This document shows, one piece after another, positions 36,197 through 44,503 of a DNA stretch of 64,000 bases. The translations under genes were made by a program, and so were the position numbers. The notes under the pieces were generated by a model. The model searched no databases, had not been told where the DNA came from, and saw nothing but the letters and a program-made list of their open reading frames with translations. The stretch lies in contig NZ_JACJQG010000007.1 in NCBI RefSeq assembly GCF_014696435.1, positions 1 through 64,000 on the forward strand, given 5' to 3'. The stretch comes from Calothrix anomala FACHB-343. GTDB lineage: Bacteria; Cyanobacteriota; Cyanobacteriia; Cyanobacteriales; Nostocaceae. Within the stretch, counting starts at the first letter, position 1. Every line of letters starts with the position of its first letter.

Positions 36197-36520
36197 TTAA
36201 GGATGATCGATTGCTTTCACTTTAACGGTTGTCAAAGCATAGTTGTCTCCATTGTGAGATTTAACTTTTACCTTAACTTTATCCCAATCTGCATATGACA
36301 CAGAAACATTAGCTACAGGGTCATAGCCAATCGCTAAAGATGTTCCTTCAGCTTTTCCTATCGTAACTTTAGGTTGATTTTTGATATTAACACGTGTCCC
36401 AGTTTCGGCTAAACCTTCAGCGCCGCTAGCTGATGCATTAGCAGTGACTCCCAATAAAGCACCACCTACGATCATCTCAGGTTTGATATTTTCTAAGTAA
36501 GATAAATCTGCAATATTCAT
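36197..36520 (-). CDS. Double-glycine-leader small protein 1
   Basis: The 107-residue protein starts at ATG 36520, with AAAGGTG upstream; a GTG three codons earlier is less likely. Its N-terminus is MNIADLSYLENIKPEMIVGG, a leader type shared with the proteins at 38222-38536 and 39748-40095: M-x-I-x-D-L-x-Y-(L/I)-E followed by a Gly-Gly. The rest (about 85 residues) is rich in Ala, Gly, Val and Lys and looks beta-prone (VKVKVKSHNGDNYALTTVKV). GG leaders are normally cleaved and exported by peptidase-containing ABC transporters; none is in the window. I do not recognise a named family. Confidence 0.75.
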   Translation of the reverse strand: MNIADLSYLENIKPEMIVGGALLGVTANASASGAEGLAETGTRVNIKNQPKVTIGKAEGTSLAIGYDPVANVSVSYADWDKVKVKVKSHNGDNYALTTVKVKAIDHP

Positions 36521-36822
36521 GATAATCACCTTTTTAGAAATGTTTTTCTAAGAAAGACTTGCTTGATGTGAAAAGTTAATTAATTTGAATTGGAAGAGCG
36601 ATCGCTAAATATGTAAGTTAGGTTGAGGAATAAAACTCAACCTACTGGACTGACATAACTAAAATAGTGCACTAGATGTAGGTTGGGTTGAGGCTTTGCG
36701 AAACCCAACATGAATTTCAGAAACTCAACATAGATGCTGGTGTTGGGTTTCCTTACGTCAACCCAACCTACATTTTTTTGCAACATTTTAGCCTTGCCAC
36801 GCCACTACGGATATTCTGATTA

Positions 36823-37737
36823 TTAAACAGCAATCAGATCTGCGCCCGACAGCCTCGATACACCATTTAAAATAGCAACTACGTCACTAGTACCACTAGC
36901 TAAGTCTGCGACAAGTAATATATCAGTACGACCATCACCAACAAAATTTCCAGTCAGGGGTCGATAGCTTGCCCCAGAACTAAAGTTTATTTGAAGCTTA
37001 TCAATACCAGACACAAAGTCAAAAATCAGAGCGTAGTCATCAGCTCCGGCGGTAGTATAAAACACACTACCTGCATTACCCAGCACAAATATATCTTGAG
37101 TATTATCATTAACGTTTGTCACATTGCCAAAATCGTCAACTGTACCGCCGCCATATAGGTTATCTATCTCAAAGATTCCGACGCCTCCGCCAAATCCACT
37201 GAGAACATCACTGCCGGCACCACCAACAAGGTAATCTCTAAAAAATCCAGCTTCATCATCTTCAACAGCACCGTTGGTACCGCCACTTAAATTATCATTG
37301 CCATCACCGCCAAACAGTACATCGCTACCAGCACTACCAATTAGGTTGTCAATACCGCCATCACCAAATAGAAGGTCGTTGCCTAGACTCCCATCAAGAA
37401 AGTCATTGCCCGCGCCCCCATAGACAATATCGTCACCTAAATCACCAAATAGTCTATCGTTACCAGCGTCTCCAAAAAGTACATCGCTGCCAACACCGCC
37501 AAACAGTTGATCGTTGCCATTACCGCCAATCAGCAAGTCGTTACCGAAGTCACCATACAAATTATCATTGCCGTTGCTGCCGTCGAGGGTATCATCACCA
37601 AGGCCACCAAATAAATTGTCTCGACCATTTCCGCCAGTCAAATTATCGTTGCCACCTTGCCCTAGTATGGTGTAATTCAAACTAGATCCCCGAAAACTTA
37701 AGACATCAGCATTATTAGTTCCTAAGATACTAGGCAT
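36823..37737 (-). CDS. RTX (hemolysin-type calcium-binding) repeat protein
   Basis: The 304-residue protein is mostly RTX nonapeptides (GGxGxDxLx): from residue about 27 to 155 there are some fourteen units such as GGNGNDQLFGGVGSDVLFG. Such repeats fold as a parallel beta-roll binding Ca2+ and are secreted by type I systems through a C-terminal signal. The C-terminal 130 residues (ALIFDFVSGIDKLQINF, VVAILNGVSRLSGADLIAV) are typical of short cyanobacterial RTX proteins. No enzymatic domain is present, so it may be an extracellular or surface-layer protein. It lies between two GG-leader peptide genes on the same strand. Confidence 0.9.
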   Translation of the reverse strand: MPSILGTNNADVLSFRGSSLNYTILGQGGNDNLTGGNGRDNLFGGLGDDTLDGSNGNDNLYGDFGNDLLIGGNGNDQLFGGVGSDVLFGDAGNDRLFGDLGDDIVYGGAGNDFLDGSLGNDLLFGDGGIDNLIGSAGSDVLFGGDGNDNLSGGTNGAVEDDEAGFFRDYLVGGAGSDVLSGFGGGVGIFEIDNLYGGGTVDDFGNVTNVNDNTQDIFVLGNAGSVFYTTAGADDYALIFDFVSGIDKLQINFSSGASYRPLTGNFVGDGRTDILLVADLASGTSDVVAILNGVSRLSGADLIAV

Positions 37738-38052
37738 ATTTTTTATCTCCTAAACTGTTAGATTCAAATTGTTTAAATACAAACTATGCACAGGCGAAAA
37801 TATCAAAGTATTAAATTTTCATATCAACGATAAAAGAAGAAATAATTTTTCTATCCAAGTCGATAAAATACCGCCTGAAATTGTTATTTGATATGCATAT
37901 TTAAATACTTAAAATTTAGGGCTAAGTTTTATTTTTTAATTAAATAGCACCTAATAAATTCCAGTTTATCACAGCAGATAAAATAAAAAACATTTTCAAT
38001 TTAAATTAATTAACACAAATAATATATGCGTGTTTTTTTAGTATAATCGTGA

Positions 38053-38086
38053 TTTTAAGAGAGGCAAGCGATTGCCTCTCTTAAAA
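38053..38086 (-). terminator. Strong palindromic terminator
   Basis: TTTTAAGAGAGGCA and TGCCTCTCTTAAAA pair perfectly around AGCGAT, giving a T-tract on both strands. It lies downstream of the leftward GG-leader gene and could also insulate the RTX gene. The rest of 37738-38221 is AT-rich and without a gene. Confidence 0.8.
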
Positions 38087-38221
38087 ATTTGTAGAGATAT
38101 TGTTACTAAATTTCAGCTTTGATAAATCTGCTTGAGATTTGAGTAACACTTAAATAAATTGTCCGTCAAGTTGCTATTTCGCAATAGTCGAAATCAATGT
38201 ACTTCACTGACAATTTATTTC

Positions 38222-38536
38222 TTAGTAACGGCGACCTTTTTCGATAGCAGCTACAGATTGAGAGATAGCAGAGGTGGTGTAACCAGCAGAATCAACTTGA
38301 GCATTGGTTAAGGTGCTGGAGAAGCCTGCGCCACCACCGTAGGTATCAGCAGTAGCAGTTGCTTGAGCAACATAACCTTCTAATTTGAGGTCTGTATCAA
38401 GCTTGGTAACAATTGTTTCTTTGATTACTTTCTTAACATCAGCTCTTAATTTGTAAGAGGTGTTGGTGTTATCACCACGTCCACCAAATACTTCTTCAGT
38501 TGCAGATTCAATGTAGGTTAAGTCGTTGATATTCAT
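38222..38536 (-). CDS. Double-glycine-leader small protein 2
   Basis: The 104-residue protein starts at ATG 38536, with AGGAG 7 nt upstream, rather than 14 codons earlier. The N-terminus MNINDLTYIESATEEVFGGR matches the leader of the two neighbours and ends in Gly-Gly. The mature part is rich in Thr, Ala, Ser and Gly (YGGGAGFSSTLTNAQVDS) and has no Cys. It could be an exported peptide or bacteriocin-like or signalling product; there is no direct evidence. Two palindromes GCCA-N3-TGGC lie 94-134 bp upstream of its start, in promoter position. A strong terminator follows at 38053. Confidence 0.78.
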   Translation of the reverse strand: MNINDLTYIESATEEVFGGRGDNTNTSYKLRADVKKVIKETIVTKLDTDLKLEGYVAQATATADTYGGGAGFSSTLTNAQVDSAGYTTSAISQSVAAIEKGRRY

Positions 38537-38629
38537 TGCTTTTCTCCTGAGATTTGTTTGTCTGTTTGTTGGAATCAACTCTGTTTGAGTTGTTGATATT
38601 AATATAGCTAAGTAAATTCTGCTTGTATC

Positions 38630-38670
38630 GCCAAATTGGCTGTAAATATGATTTTTCTAGCCAACTTGGC
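38630..38670 (-). promoter_or_regulatory. Paired palindromes GCCA-N3-TGGC
   Basis: GCCAAATTGGC (38630-38640) and GCCAACTTGGC (38660-38670) lie 30 bp apart, about three helical turns on one DNA face. They are 94-134 bp upstream of the GG-leader gene start at 38536. They look like operator half-sites for a dimeric regulator, which is not identified. Confidence 0.45.
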
Positions 38671-38941
38671 TAAGGAATTATTTTTTGTCTTGCCATCAAT
38701 CTACTAACCATAATTTAAAAATGAAAAAGCACCCAGATTTATGTTTTAAACCGGGTGATATCCTCAAAAAGTAATAGTTATGTAATTTATAAATCGTTTT
38801 CAAGCCAGAAAGCTCTTCAAAGACTACTGACTCTAATCGCGATAATTTGCATTATTTTAGATGCATAAGCTAAAAAATGATTAGAGACAAAGATTAAATA
38901 ACTGTCATTTGTCAACCATTTAGTTTATGCAACTTGAGAGA

Positions 38942-38985
38942 ATTCTAACTAATTTCCTCACAGATGAGGAGCCATTTTGGCTTCA
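38942..38985 (-). promoter_or_regulatory. Conserved upstream module with GCCATTTTGGC, copy 1
   Basis: ATTCTAACTAATTTC, 14 variable bases, then GCCATTTTGGCT. The same arrangement with the same spacing occurs at 40402-40442, upstream of the other GG-leader gene. This copy is about 410 bp upstream of the gene start at 38536. Confidence 0.45.
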
Positions 38986-39039
38986 TTTTTAGAGAAAGGG
39001 CATTAGAGGATGTTTTAAAAGTCCTTTCGTGGATAGCAA

Positions 39040-39122
39040 AAAGTTTTAAATCCCCCTAAATCCCCCTTCAAAAGGGGTACTTTGAGAAGTTTCCCCCCTT
39101 TTTAAGGGGGTAGGGGGGATCA
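39040..39122. repeat. Dispersed C/G-rich repeat (AAATCCCCCT type)
   Basis: AAATCCCCCTAAATCCCCCTT is followed by TTCAAAAGGGG and later CCCCCTTTTTAAGGGGG. This is a common cyanobacterial intergenic repeat with hairpin potential. It lies between the two conserved upstream modules. Confidence 0.6.
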
Positions 39123-39194
39123 ATCAGTGTCTAAAATCATAGCTACAAACTTTTCAAATAACCTCTTAGGTGTAGGTTAAGGAGCCTCATCACC

Positions 39195-39355
39195 TGTATC
39201 AACTTAACGCGAAACTCTTTTACCGCAAGGAATTGAAGTTCCTTGCTAATAGTAAAAGTCATCTTTAGATGACTAAATATCCTCAAAATCTTGAGTCTAC
39301 TTCAGTAGACTTGGGCTTTAGCCCTTGGAATTAATTCCCAGGCGGGCGACAAAGC
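39195..39355. repeat. Train of small hairpins with family-A-like end
   Basis: After GTATCAACTTAACGCG, an end like that of the family A element, there is a chain of perfect short hairpins: GCAAGGAATTGAAGTTCCTTGC (in two halves), AGTCATCTTTAGATGACT, AAGTCTACTTCAGTAGACTT, GGGCTTTAGCCC and GGAATTAATTCC. Later arms GTAGTGCGAGCGTCTCGCTC and GCGAGCAAGATGCTCGCACT pair across 39375-39533. No supported gene lies between 38990 and 39747. Confidence 0.6.
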
Positions 39356-39747
39356 TAAGACTGAGGCTATTTGTAGTGCGAGCGTCTCGCTCGCTAATGT
39401 TACAGCGAATTGCAAGTTGGTGAGGTACAGATAATCGTTGATTGTAGGGGCATTGGCACTGCCATGCCCCCAAGCGCGTACCTCATTTACCTGAAATATG
39501 CTGTAAAAAGCGAGCAAGATGCTCGCACTACGGAATATGGGTAATTTATTTTTTGTAAGTCCCATATTTTGTGTGAAATCGACTAATGGTAGCATCCTGG
39601 GAAACTTGAGAGTCTCGAATGAGTAACCAGACAAAATTAATTACAGTCATTGCGAACAAAGCGAACTAACCTCAAGCTGTGTGATTGCTTCAGCTAAATT
39701 CTACTTCCCTATATTCGCCGCAGACATTGGTAATTAATTTTGTTTAA

Positions 39748-40095
39748 TTATCTAGCATCAATGAATCTTTTTGCTGCTAACAATCTGGACTTGAGGACTG
39801 ATGATACATCTGTGGCTATTTTAATAAAGCCTTTAACCACAGTTGGTTTAGCTAAAGCAGCTAGAGTCTTGGTGAAATTTAAGCGTTGTGTCCAAATAGA
39901 TGTGCCAACTCCTGTACTAGGAGTAATAGTATTACCTCTAATTGTACTCACCCCATTGACTGTAATTACACCGTTACCACTGATGCGGAAACTTATAGCT
40001 ACACTGTTACTCGCACTGGAATCTGTGCCTCTACCTCCAAAAACAACTACATCGTCAGAAATAGGCTCTAAATACTCTAAATCATTAATTTTCAT
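39748..40095 (-). CDS. Double-glycine-leader small protein 3
   Basis: The 115-residue protein has the leader MKINDLEYLEPISDDVVVFG followed by Gly-Arg-Gly, close to that of protein 2 (VFGGRG in both). After the GG there is a Ser/Thr/Val-rich beta-prone stretch (VAISFRISGNGVITVNGVST), then a basic helical tail (VLKSRLLAAKRFIDAR). There is no Cys and no membrane segment. GGAG lies 11 nt before the ATG. A conserved module with palindrome GCCATTTTGGC lies about 310 bp upstream. It is probably an exported small protein of the same locus; the function is unknown. Confidence 0.72.
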   Translation of the reverse strand: MKINDLEYLEPISDDVVVFGGRGTDSSASNSVAISFRISGNGVITVNGVSTIRGNTITPSTGVGTSIWTQRLNFTKTLAALAKPTVVKGFIKIATDVSSVLKSRLLAAKRFIDAR

Positions 40096-40401
40096 GCTCT
40101 TGAATTCTCCAATTCATACATTGTGGAGCATCTATATTAGTTCTGACTTTAATAGTTAATAATTCACAAATATCGAGATTTGTGAAAACAACGGAATATA
40201 AAAAAATTAGATAATATTTAAACAACTAAGTAATTCGGTAATTGCACCTAACTATTTTAAAAACCTAAATAGACTATAAACCTTACACAACTCAAAAAAT
40301 AATTAAGCCATATTGAGATAAAATCTCTACGGCTAATTATAGATATATTGAGTAAATTTTAGGTGTTGATACTTTTCTCTTAACTCATCAACTCTTGTGA
40401 A

Positions 40402-40442
40402 ATTCTAGCTAATTTCACGATCATTTTGGTGCCATTTTGGCT
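40402..40442 (-). promoter_or_regulatory. Conserved upstream module with GCCATTTTGGC, copy 2
   Basis: ATTCTAGCTAATTTC, 14 bases, then GCCATTTTGGCT, matching copy 1 at 38942-38985 without gaps. It lies about 310 bp upstream of the GG-leader gene starting at 40095. Confidence 0.45.
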
Positions 40443-41140
40443 AACTTTTTTTAATTCCGAGAGATTTTAATCAGTCAGAAGTTGGCAAACAGAAGGTGGG
40501 TATGATTAAGAAATTGAGGGTATTTGTTCAGCTTATTCCACTATGAAACGAGATAAAGGGATGAGTTTTATGTTTATGACGCTTAACTGTTAACTGTATA
40601 TATAGGTGCGTAACAGCTTAACAAGATTAACCATCAATCTCTGCAAAAGTTCGCAGCAGTTATACCAATTCACGAACTTATTGATACAAATCACTTCCTC
40701 TGCTCCCTCTGCTTTTGGGGTTTCCTTCCTCAACCCACAACTCAACCTATATCTGCTCTTCCAACCAGTATTAGATGTAATTTCGAGACTTGTATGCACA
40801 CCTTAGCTTTTATGGTTGGGATGATCTGAACGCGATCGCCTACTAGCCGCAGCAATAGAAATTTTTTTTATACTGTATACTTAGCCTAGCTTACGGTCTA
40901 CTGGGTCTTAGTAAACACTACCTATGATGAATCGATTGTAACTAGTGTCAGTTGATAAAGTGTCACTCACCACATTACTGCAATTATTCTAGAAGAGATA
41001 TCCTTAGTTAGTGCAAGGAGTGATACCACTTCACAATATGTTTGTCACCAGTTATCTTCGTAATGCTCCTCCTTCAGGGGTTATTGCGGGTTTCAGATGT
41101 TGCATCAAACAAGTGGATTGGTATAAAGTTATACGAAGGG
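40443..41140. other. Long intergenic region before lpxD
   Basis: No convincing gene is seen in about 1.2 kb between the conserved module and lpxD. Short frames at 40590-40806 on both strands overlap each other and have no family features. The stretch 40900-41140 is unlike the repeats around it and ends at a terminator, so a non-coding RNA is possible but unproven. Confidence 0.4.
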
Positions 41141-41175
41141 GCGCTTGGGTGAGCAAAACTCTCAGGCGCTTTTTC
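41141..41175 (+). terminator. Rho-independent terminator in an intergenic region
   Basis: GCGCTTGGGTGAG can pair with CTCTCAGGCGC (with G-T pairs) around AAAA, followed by TTTTT. No protein gene precedes it on the plus strand for about 1 kb, so it may end an unannotated RNA. Confidence 0.55.
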
Positions 41176-41670
41176 GTGTATAAATAAAAAAAATTTGGCT
41201 CTAAGTCAGCATAGGTAAGTTTTTAAAAGCACATATTTGGGTAGAATGATGGATTTTTAATCTACTCCTAAAGATTGATGATCTTCAATGCCATGACAAA
41301 CTCCCGTCTAGTAATTATCACGGGGGTGATGGAAATAAGTGCATAGAAGCAGTCTCGATGAAAATTTTTTCATCGCCATGTATGAAAGGGAACGGAAGGG
41401 GGACAAGGGAGAAATAACTCTTTTAAGTCAATCACGAGAAAATCTCACAAACCAAGCATGAAAATTTCTCTCCCCTCATCTATCACCTAGCCCCTAGCCC
41501 CTAGTTTCTAGAAAAAACTATTGAAAATTTACCAATTATGGGCGAAAACTCGTTCCCTGTTTTCTGTGAGTAAATAACAAGCGCTGGAAAATTAGGTATA
41601 AATCATGAACATCTGACTGACAAAGAGCGACAATTATCTTGCCTTTGTAGATGACTCATGAAAAAATCAC

Positions 41671-42714
41671 ATGAAATTCAGCGAAATTGTCAGCAGACTT
41701 GGGGATATTGTTACCGATAGCAGTCTTAGCGCCAACGAAAACCACGATCCAGAGATTACAGGGTTAGCAGCCATTGATGAAGCGACTACTGGTAATCTTA
41801 GCTATATAGAAGGGACGAAATTTGCTTCTTGGGTGGGTAAAACTAATGCAAGTGCGTTGATTTTACCGCAGGACGAAAAATTACAGACACAAGCCCAAGA
41901 ACGAAATATTGTTTGGGTAGCTACCAAAGAACCACGCTTATTATTTGCAAAAGCGATCGCACTTTTTTATCAACCGTACCGCCCCAGCCCGGAAATTCAT
42001 CCTACAGCTGTAATTCACCCTACCGCAGAAATTGGTAGCGATGTATATATTGGCCCCCATGTAGTGATTCAACCCCGGGTAAAAGTAGGTAATGGGGCGA
42101 TTATTCATCCAAATGTCGTCATTTATCCAGATGTGACTATTGGCGATCGCACTACTTTACATGCTAACTGTACCATTCACGAACGCAGCCAAATCGGGGC
42201 AGATTGCGTGATTCATAGTGGCGTGGTGATTGGTGCAGAAGGTTTTGGTTTTGTGCCTACCCGTACAGGCTGGGTGAAAATGGAACAATCCGGTTACACA
42301 GTTTTAGAAGACAGAGTAGAAGTTGGCTCTAACAGCGCCATTGACAGACCGGCTGTAGGGGAAACGCGAGTCGGTCGAGACACAGTTATTGATAACTTAG
42401 TGCAAATTGGACATGGTTGTAAAATTGGCTTTGGTTGCGCGATCGCGGGACAAGCTGGAATGGCTGGCGGTGTGGAAATTGGTAACCGGGTAATTTTGGC
42501 GGGACAAACGGGAATCGCCAATCAAGTAAAAATTGGTGATGGTGCGATCGCATCGGCGCAAGCGGGAATTCATAACGATGTCGCACCAGGAGAAATTGTT
42601 TCTGGTACTCCTGCTATTCCCCACAAGCTATATCTTAAAGCATGTGCAATTTATAACCGTCTGCCCGAAATTTATAAATTGGTAAAACAATTCCAACGCC
42701 AAGAACCCAAGTGA
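41671..42714 (+). CDS. lpxD: UDP-3-O-acylglucosamine N-acyltransferase
   Basis: LpxD adds the second 3-hydroxyacyl chain to UDP-acylglucosamine in lipid A synthesis. The 347-residue protein has the N-terminal uridine-binding domain (about 1-105: ITGLAAIDEATTGNLSYIEG) and a left-handed beta-helix of hexapeptide repeats (IHPTAVIHPTAEIGSDVYIG, VVIYPDVTIGDRTTL, AIAGQAGMAGGVEIGNRVIL). The catalytic His is expected in VQIGHGCKIG or the preceding strand. A C-terminal helix binds acyl carrier protein. It stands alone here; acpP lies 3 kb downstream. Confidence 0.94.
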   Translation: MKFSEIVSRLGDIVTDSSLSANENHDPEITGLAAIDEATTGNLSYIEGTKFASWVGKTNASALILPQDEKLQTQAQERNIVWVATKEPRLLFAKAIALFYQPYRPSPEIHPTAVIHPTAEIGSDVYIGPHVVIQPRVKVGNGAIIHPNVVIYPDVTIGDRTTLHANCTIHERSQIGADCVIHSGVVIGAEGFGFVPTRTGWVKMEQSGYTVLEDRVEVGSNSAIDRPAVGETRVGRDTVIDNLVQIGHGCKIGFGCAIAGQAGMAGGVEIGNRVILAGQTGIANQVKIGDGAIASAQAGIHNDVAPGEIVSGTPAIPHKLYLKACAIYNRLPEIYKLVKQFQRQEPK

Positions 42715-42924
42715 GAACTTAACTTTCTGGGAAGCACTACAACTCTAAGTAGGGTTTCCCCTAATAACTAAATTTGGGGTTTCAGCCAATATATAGACAT
42801 AGGCAATCGAGCAAAGCCGAAGTAAATAAATAATTCTCAGTTCTGCAATCTTTTTCCTTGTCACTTACTAATTACTTAACCAAATTTAGTTATTATCACT
42901 GTTCTTTTGGAGGTAAATCAAGTT

Positions 42925-43428
42925 ATGGCATTAATACGTTGGCAACCCTTCTCTGAAATGGAAACTCTGCGCCGTCAAATGGATAAAATGTTTGACGAAC
43001 TAGCAGGAGCTAACTCGCAAATTACCCAAGCTTGGACACCAGCAATTGAACTACAAGATACCACCGAAAGCATAATTTTACGCGCCGAAATTCCTGGTAT
43101 TGAAGGCAAAGACTTGGATGTTCATGTCACCAGAGAAGCAGTTTCTATTGCTGGTGAAACTCGCCAAGAAAGCAAACAGCAAGAAGGAAGTTTCTTCCGT
43201 TCCGAATTCCGCTATGGTAAGTTTCAAAGAATTGTGAATCTACCTGCGCCCATCCAAAACGATCGCGTACAAGCCGAATTTAAAAATGGCATTTTGACAT
43301 TAACTCTACCGAAAGTAGAAGAAGTCAAAAAGAAAGTAGTCAAGATTAATTTAGGGGAAAGCCAAGGCGCGATTGCTCCGGCTGAGTCACCAGCTACAGG
43401 TGATGTTTGGGCTGATAGTAATTCGTAA
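42925..43428 (+). CDS. Hsp20/alpha-crystallin small heat-shock protein
   Basis: The protein of about 167 residues is an ATP-independent chaperone that holds unfolding proteins. It begins MALIRWQPFSEMETLRRQMD, and ATG 42925 is preceded by TTGGAGG, so I prefer it to the start six codons earlier. The alpha-crystallin domain (about 43-140) shows IELQDTTESIILRAEIPGIE, VSIAGETRQES and FRSEFRYGKFQRIVNLP, ending with the conserved FKNGILTLTLPK. The C-terminal tail lacks a clear I-x-I except VVKINL. A hairpin that may be a terminator follows. Confidence 0.94.
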   Translation: MALIRWQPFSEMETLRRQMDKMFDELAGANSQITQAWTPAIELQDTTESIILRAEIPGIEGKDLDVHVTREAVSIAGETRQESKQQEGSFFRSEFRYGKFQRIVNLPAPIQNDRVQAEFKNGILTLTLPKVEEVKKKVVKINLGESQGAIAPAESPATGDVWADSNS

Positions 43429-43450
43429 TTCATAATTAAGCAGTAATCAT

Positions 43451-43480
43451 AACCCCAATCTGTTTAAACAAGTTGGGGTT
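43451..43480 (+). terminator. Possible terminator of the small heat-shock gene
   Basis: AACCCCAA and TTGGGGTT pair around TCTGTTTAAACAAG, followed by the weak T-tract ATTTCAATTT. Confidence 0.5.
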
Positions 43481-43708
43481 ATTTCAATTTATTTTAAATA
43501 ACTTTCAAAAAACATGCAGAGTAACCCATACATAAATTTTAAACTTACAACCTAGTTTAGCAAATCAAACCTTTTATATGATAGTTAATATCTTAAAATT
43601 ATGGAAAAATTATAAAGTAATTTTAACATCATTACTTTTGCTAATGCTTCAATAATATTGAATTAATATATCAAATTACCTTCATAAAATAGTAAATTTA
43701 TTGTTAGC

Positions 43709-44223
43709 TTACAAATCACAATTCCATATTTCGGGAAGATTTGTATTGCATACAGCACATAAGAAAAAATCATCCTTAACTATATTTATTTGACCACAGG
43801 CAGGACATAAGCGAAAAATAAACTCAGTCGTAAAATTACCTGGATGAAGAAATGAAAGTTCATTAAGAGCATTTTCAACTTGAGTCCAAGATTCTGGCTC
43901 AGGACAATAGCCTGTTGATTGATTTGTAATTTCAACCACTTCAATGCTCTTTTTAGTAGGAAGAAAAAAAATTCTCCAGCTGACAGTACAGGCTCACCAC
44001 CAGCACAAGCTATATGCTCAGAGTGACGATCTGCAACACGAAGATGACCTTCAGAATCAACTACAAAAGTTGCTGGAATTAGTCCCCAAGCGTTTGCTCT
44101 TTGCACTGTATAGACTATCCAATTTTTTAAATCATTCATTGATAATATACAAACTCCCACTGGATAATCAGCAACAGCAAGTCGAATACTCTCAGAACCT
44201 ATATATTTATATAATTTTGCCAT
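43709..44223 (-). pseudogene. Hypothetical protein gene broken by a homopolymer frameshift
   Basis: Two overlapping frames on the minus strand read as one protein if a single base is added to a run of eight T (minus strand) at about 43963-43970. The first part starts MAKLYKYIGSESIRLAVADY (ATG 44223) and runs to AGGEPVLSAGEFFF. The second continues in the other frame with LPTKKSIEVVEITNQS and a zinc-ribbon-like end: CPACGQ and CAVCN, with two C-x2-C pairs. Continued in its own frame the first part turns into atypical sequence. It may be a decayed gene, a phase-variable gene, or a sequencing error. I do not recognise the family. Confidence 0.6.
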
Positions 44224-44373
44224 TTTTACAACCCTGCTCAAAAATAGTAATCTAGAATTACAAAACTAAATTTTATATCAAATAAGCTTTAATGTTCACA
44301 ATTGATTTTATTAAGAAATATCCAAGAAACTTTATTATGCTTCTTTAGTAATTATAGTCTTGACAAGAAATTT

Positions 44374-44400
44374 AAAAAAAATCATTTAGTAAATGATTTT
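44374..44400 (-). terminator. AT-rich hairpin after the HdrB-like gene
   Basis: On the minus strand AAATCATTT pairs with AAATGATTT around ACT and is followed by a T run. It lies about 100 bp past the stop codon. The stem is weak. Confidence 0.35.
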
Positions 44401-44503
44401 AATTTTTAATAGAATTGTTAGTATAGCTAGGGTAGAAAATGTTCAGCATCAATGTTTTAACTGAAATTACCCACCCTACCTTGAATTTCTCCTTTGTAAA
44501 TCC

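Noticed and set aside
39302-39634. Minus-strand frame of 110 residues
   Set aside because: It runs through hairpin repeats and inverted GCGAGC arms and has no family features. It is more likely a repeat by-product.
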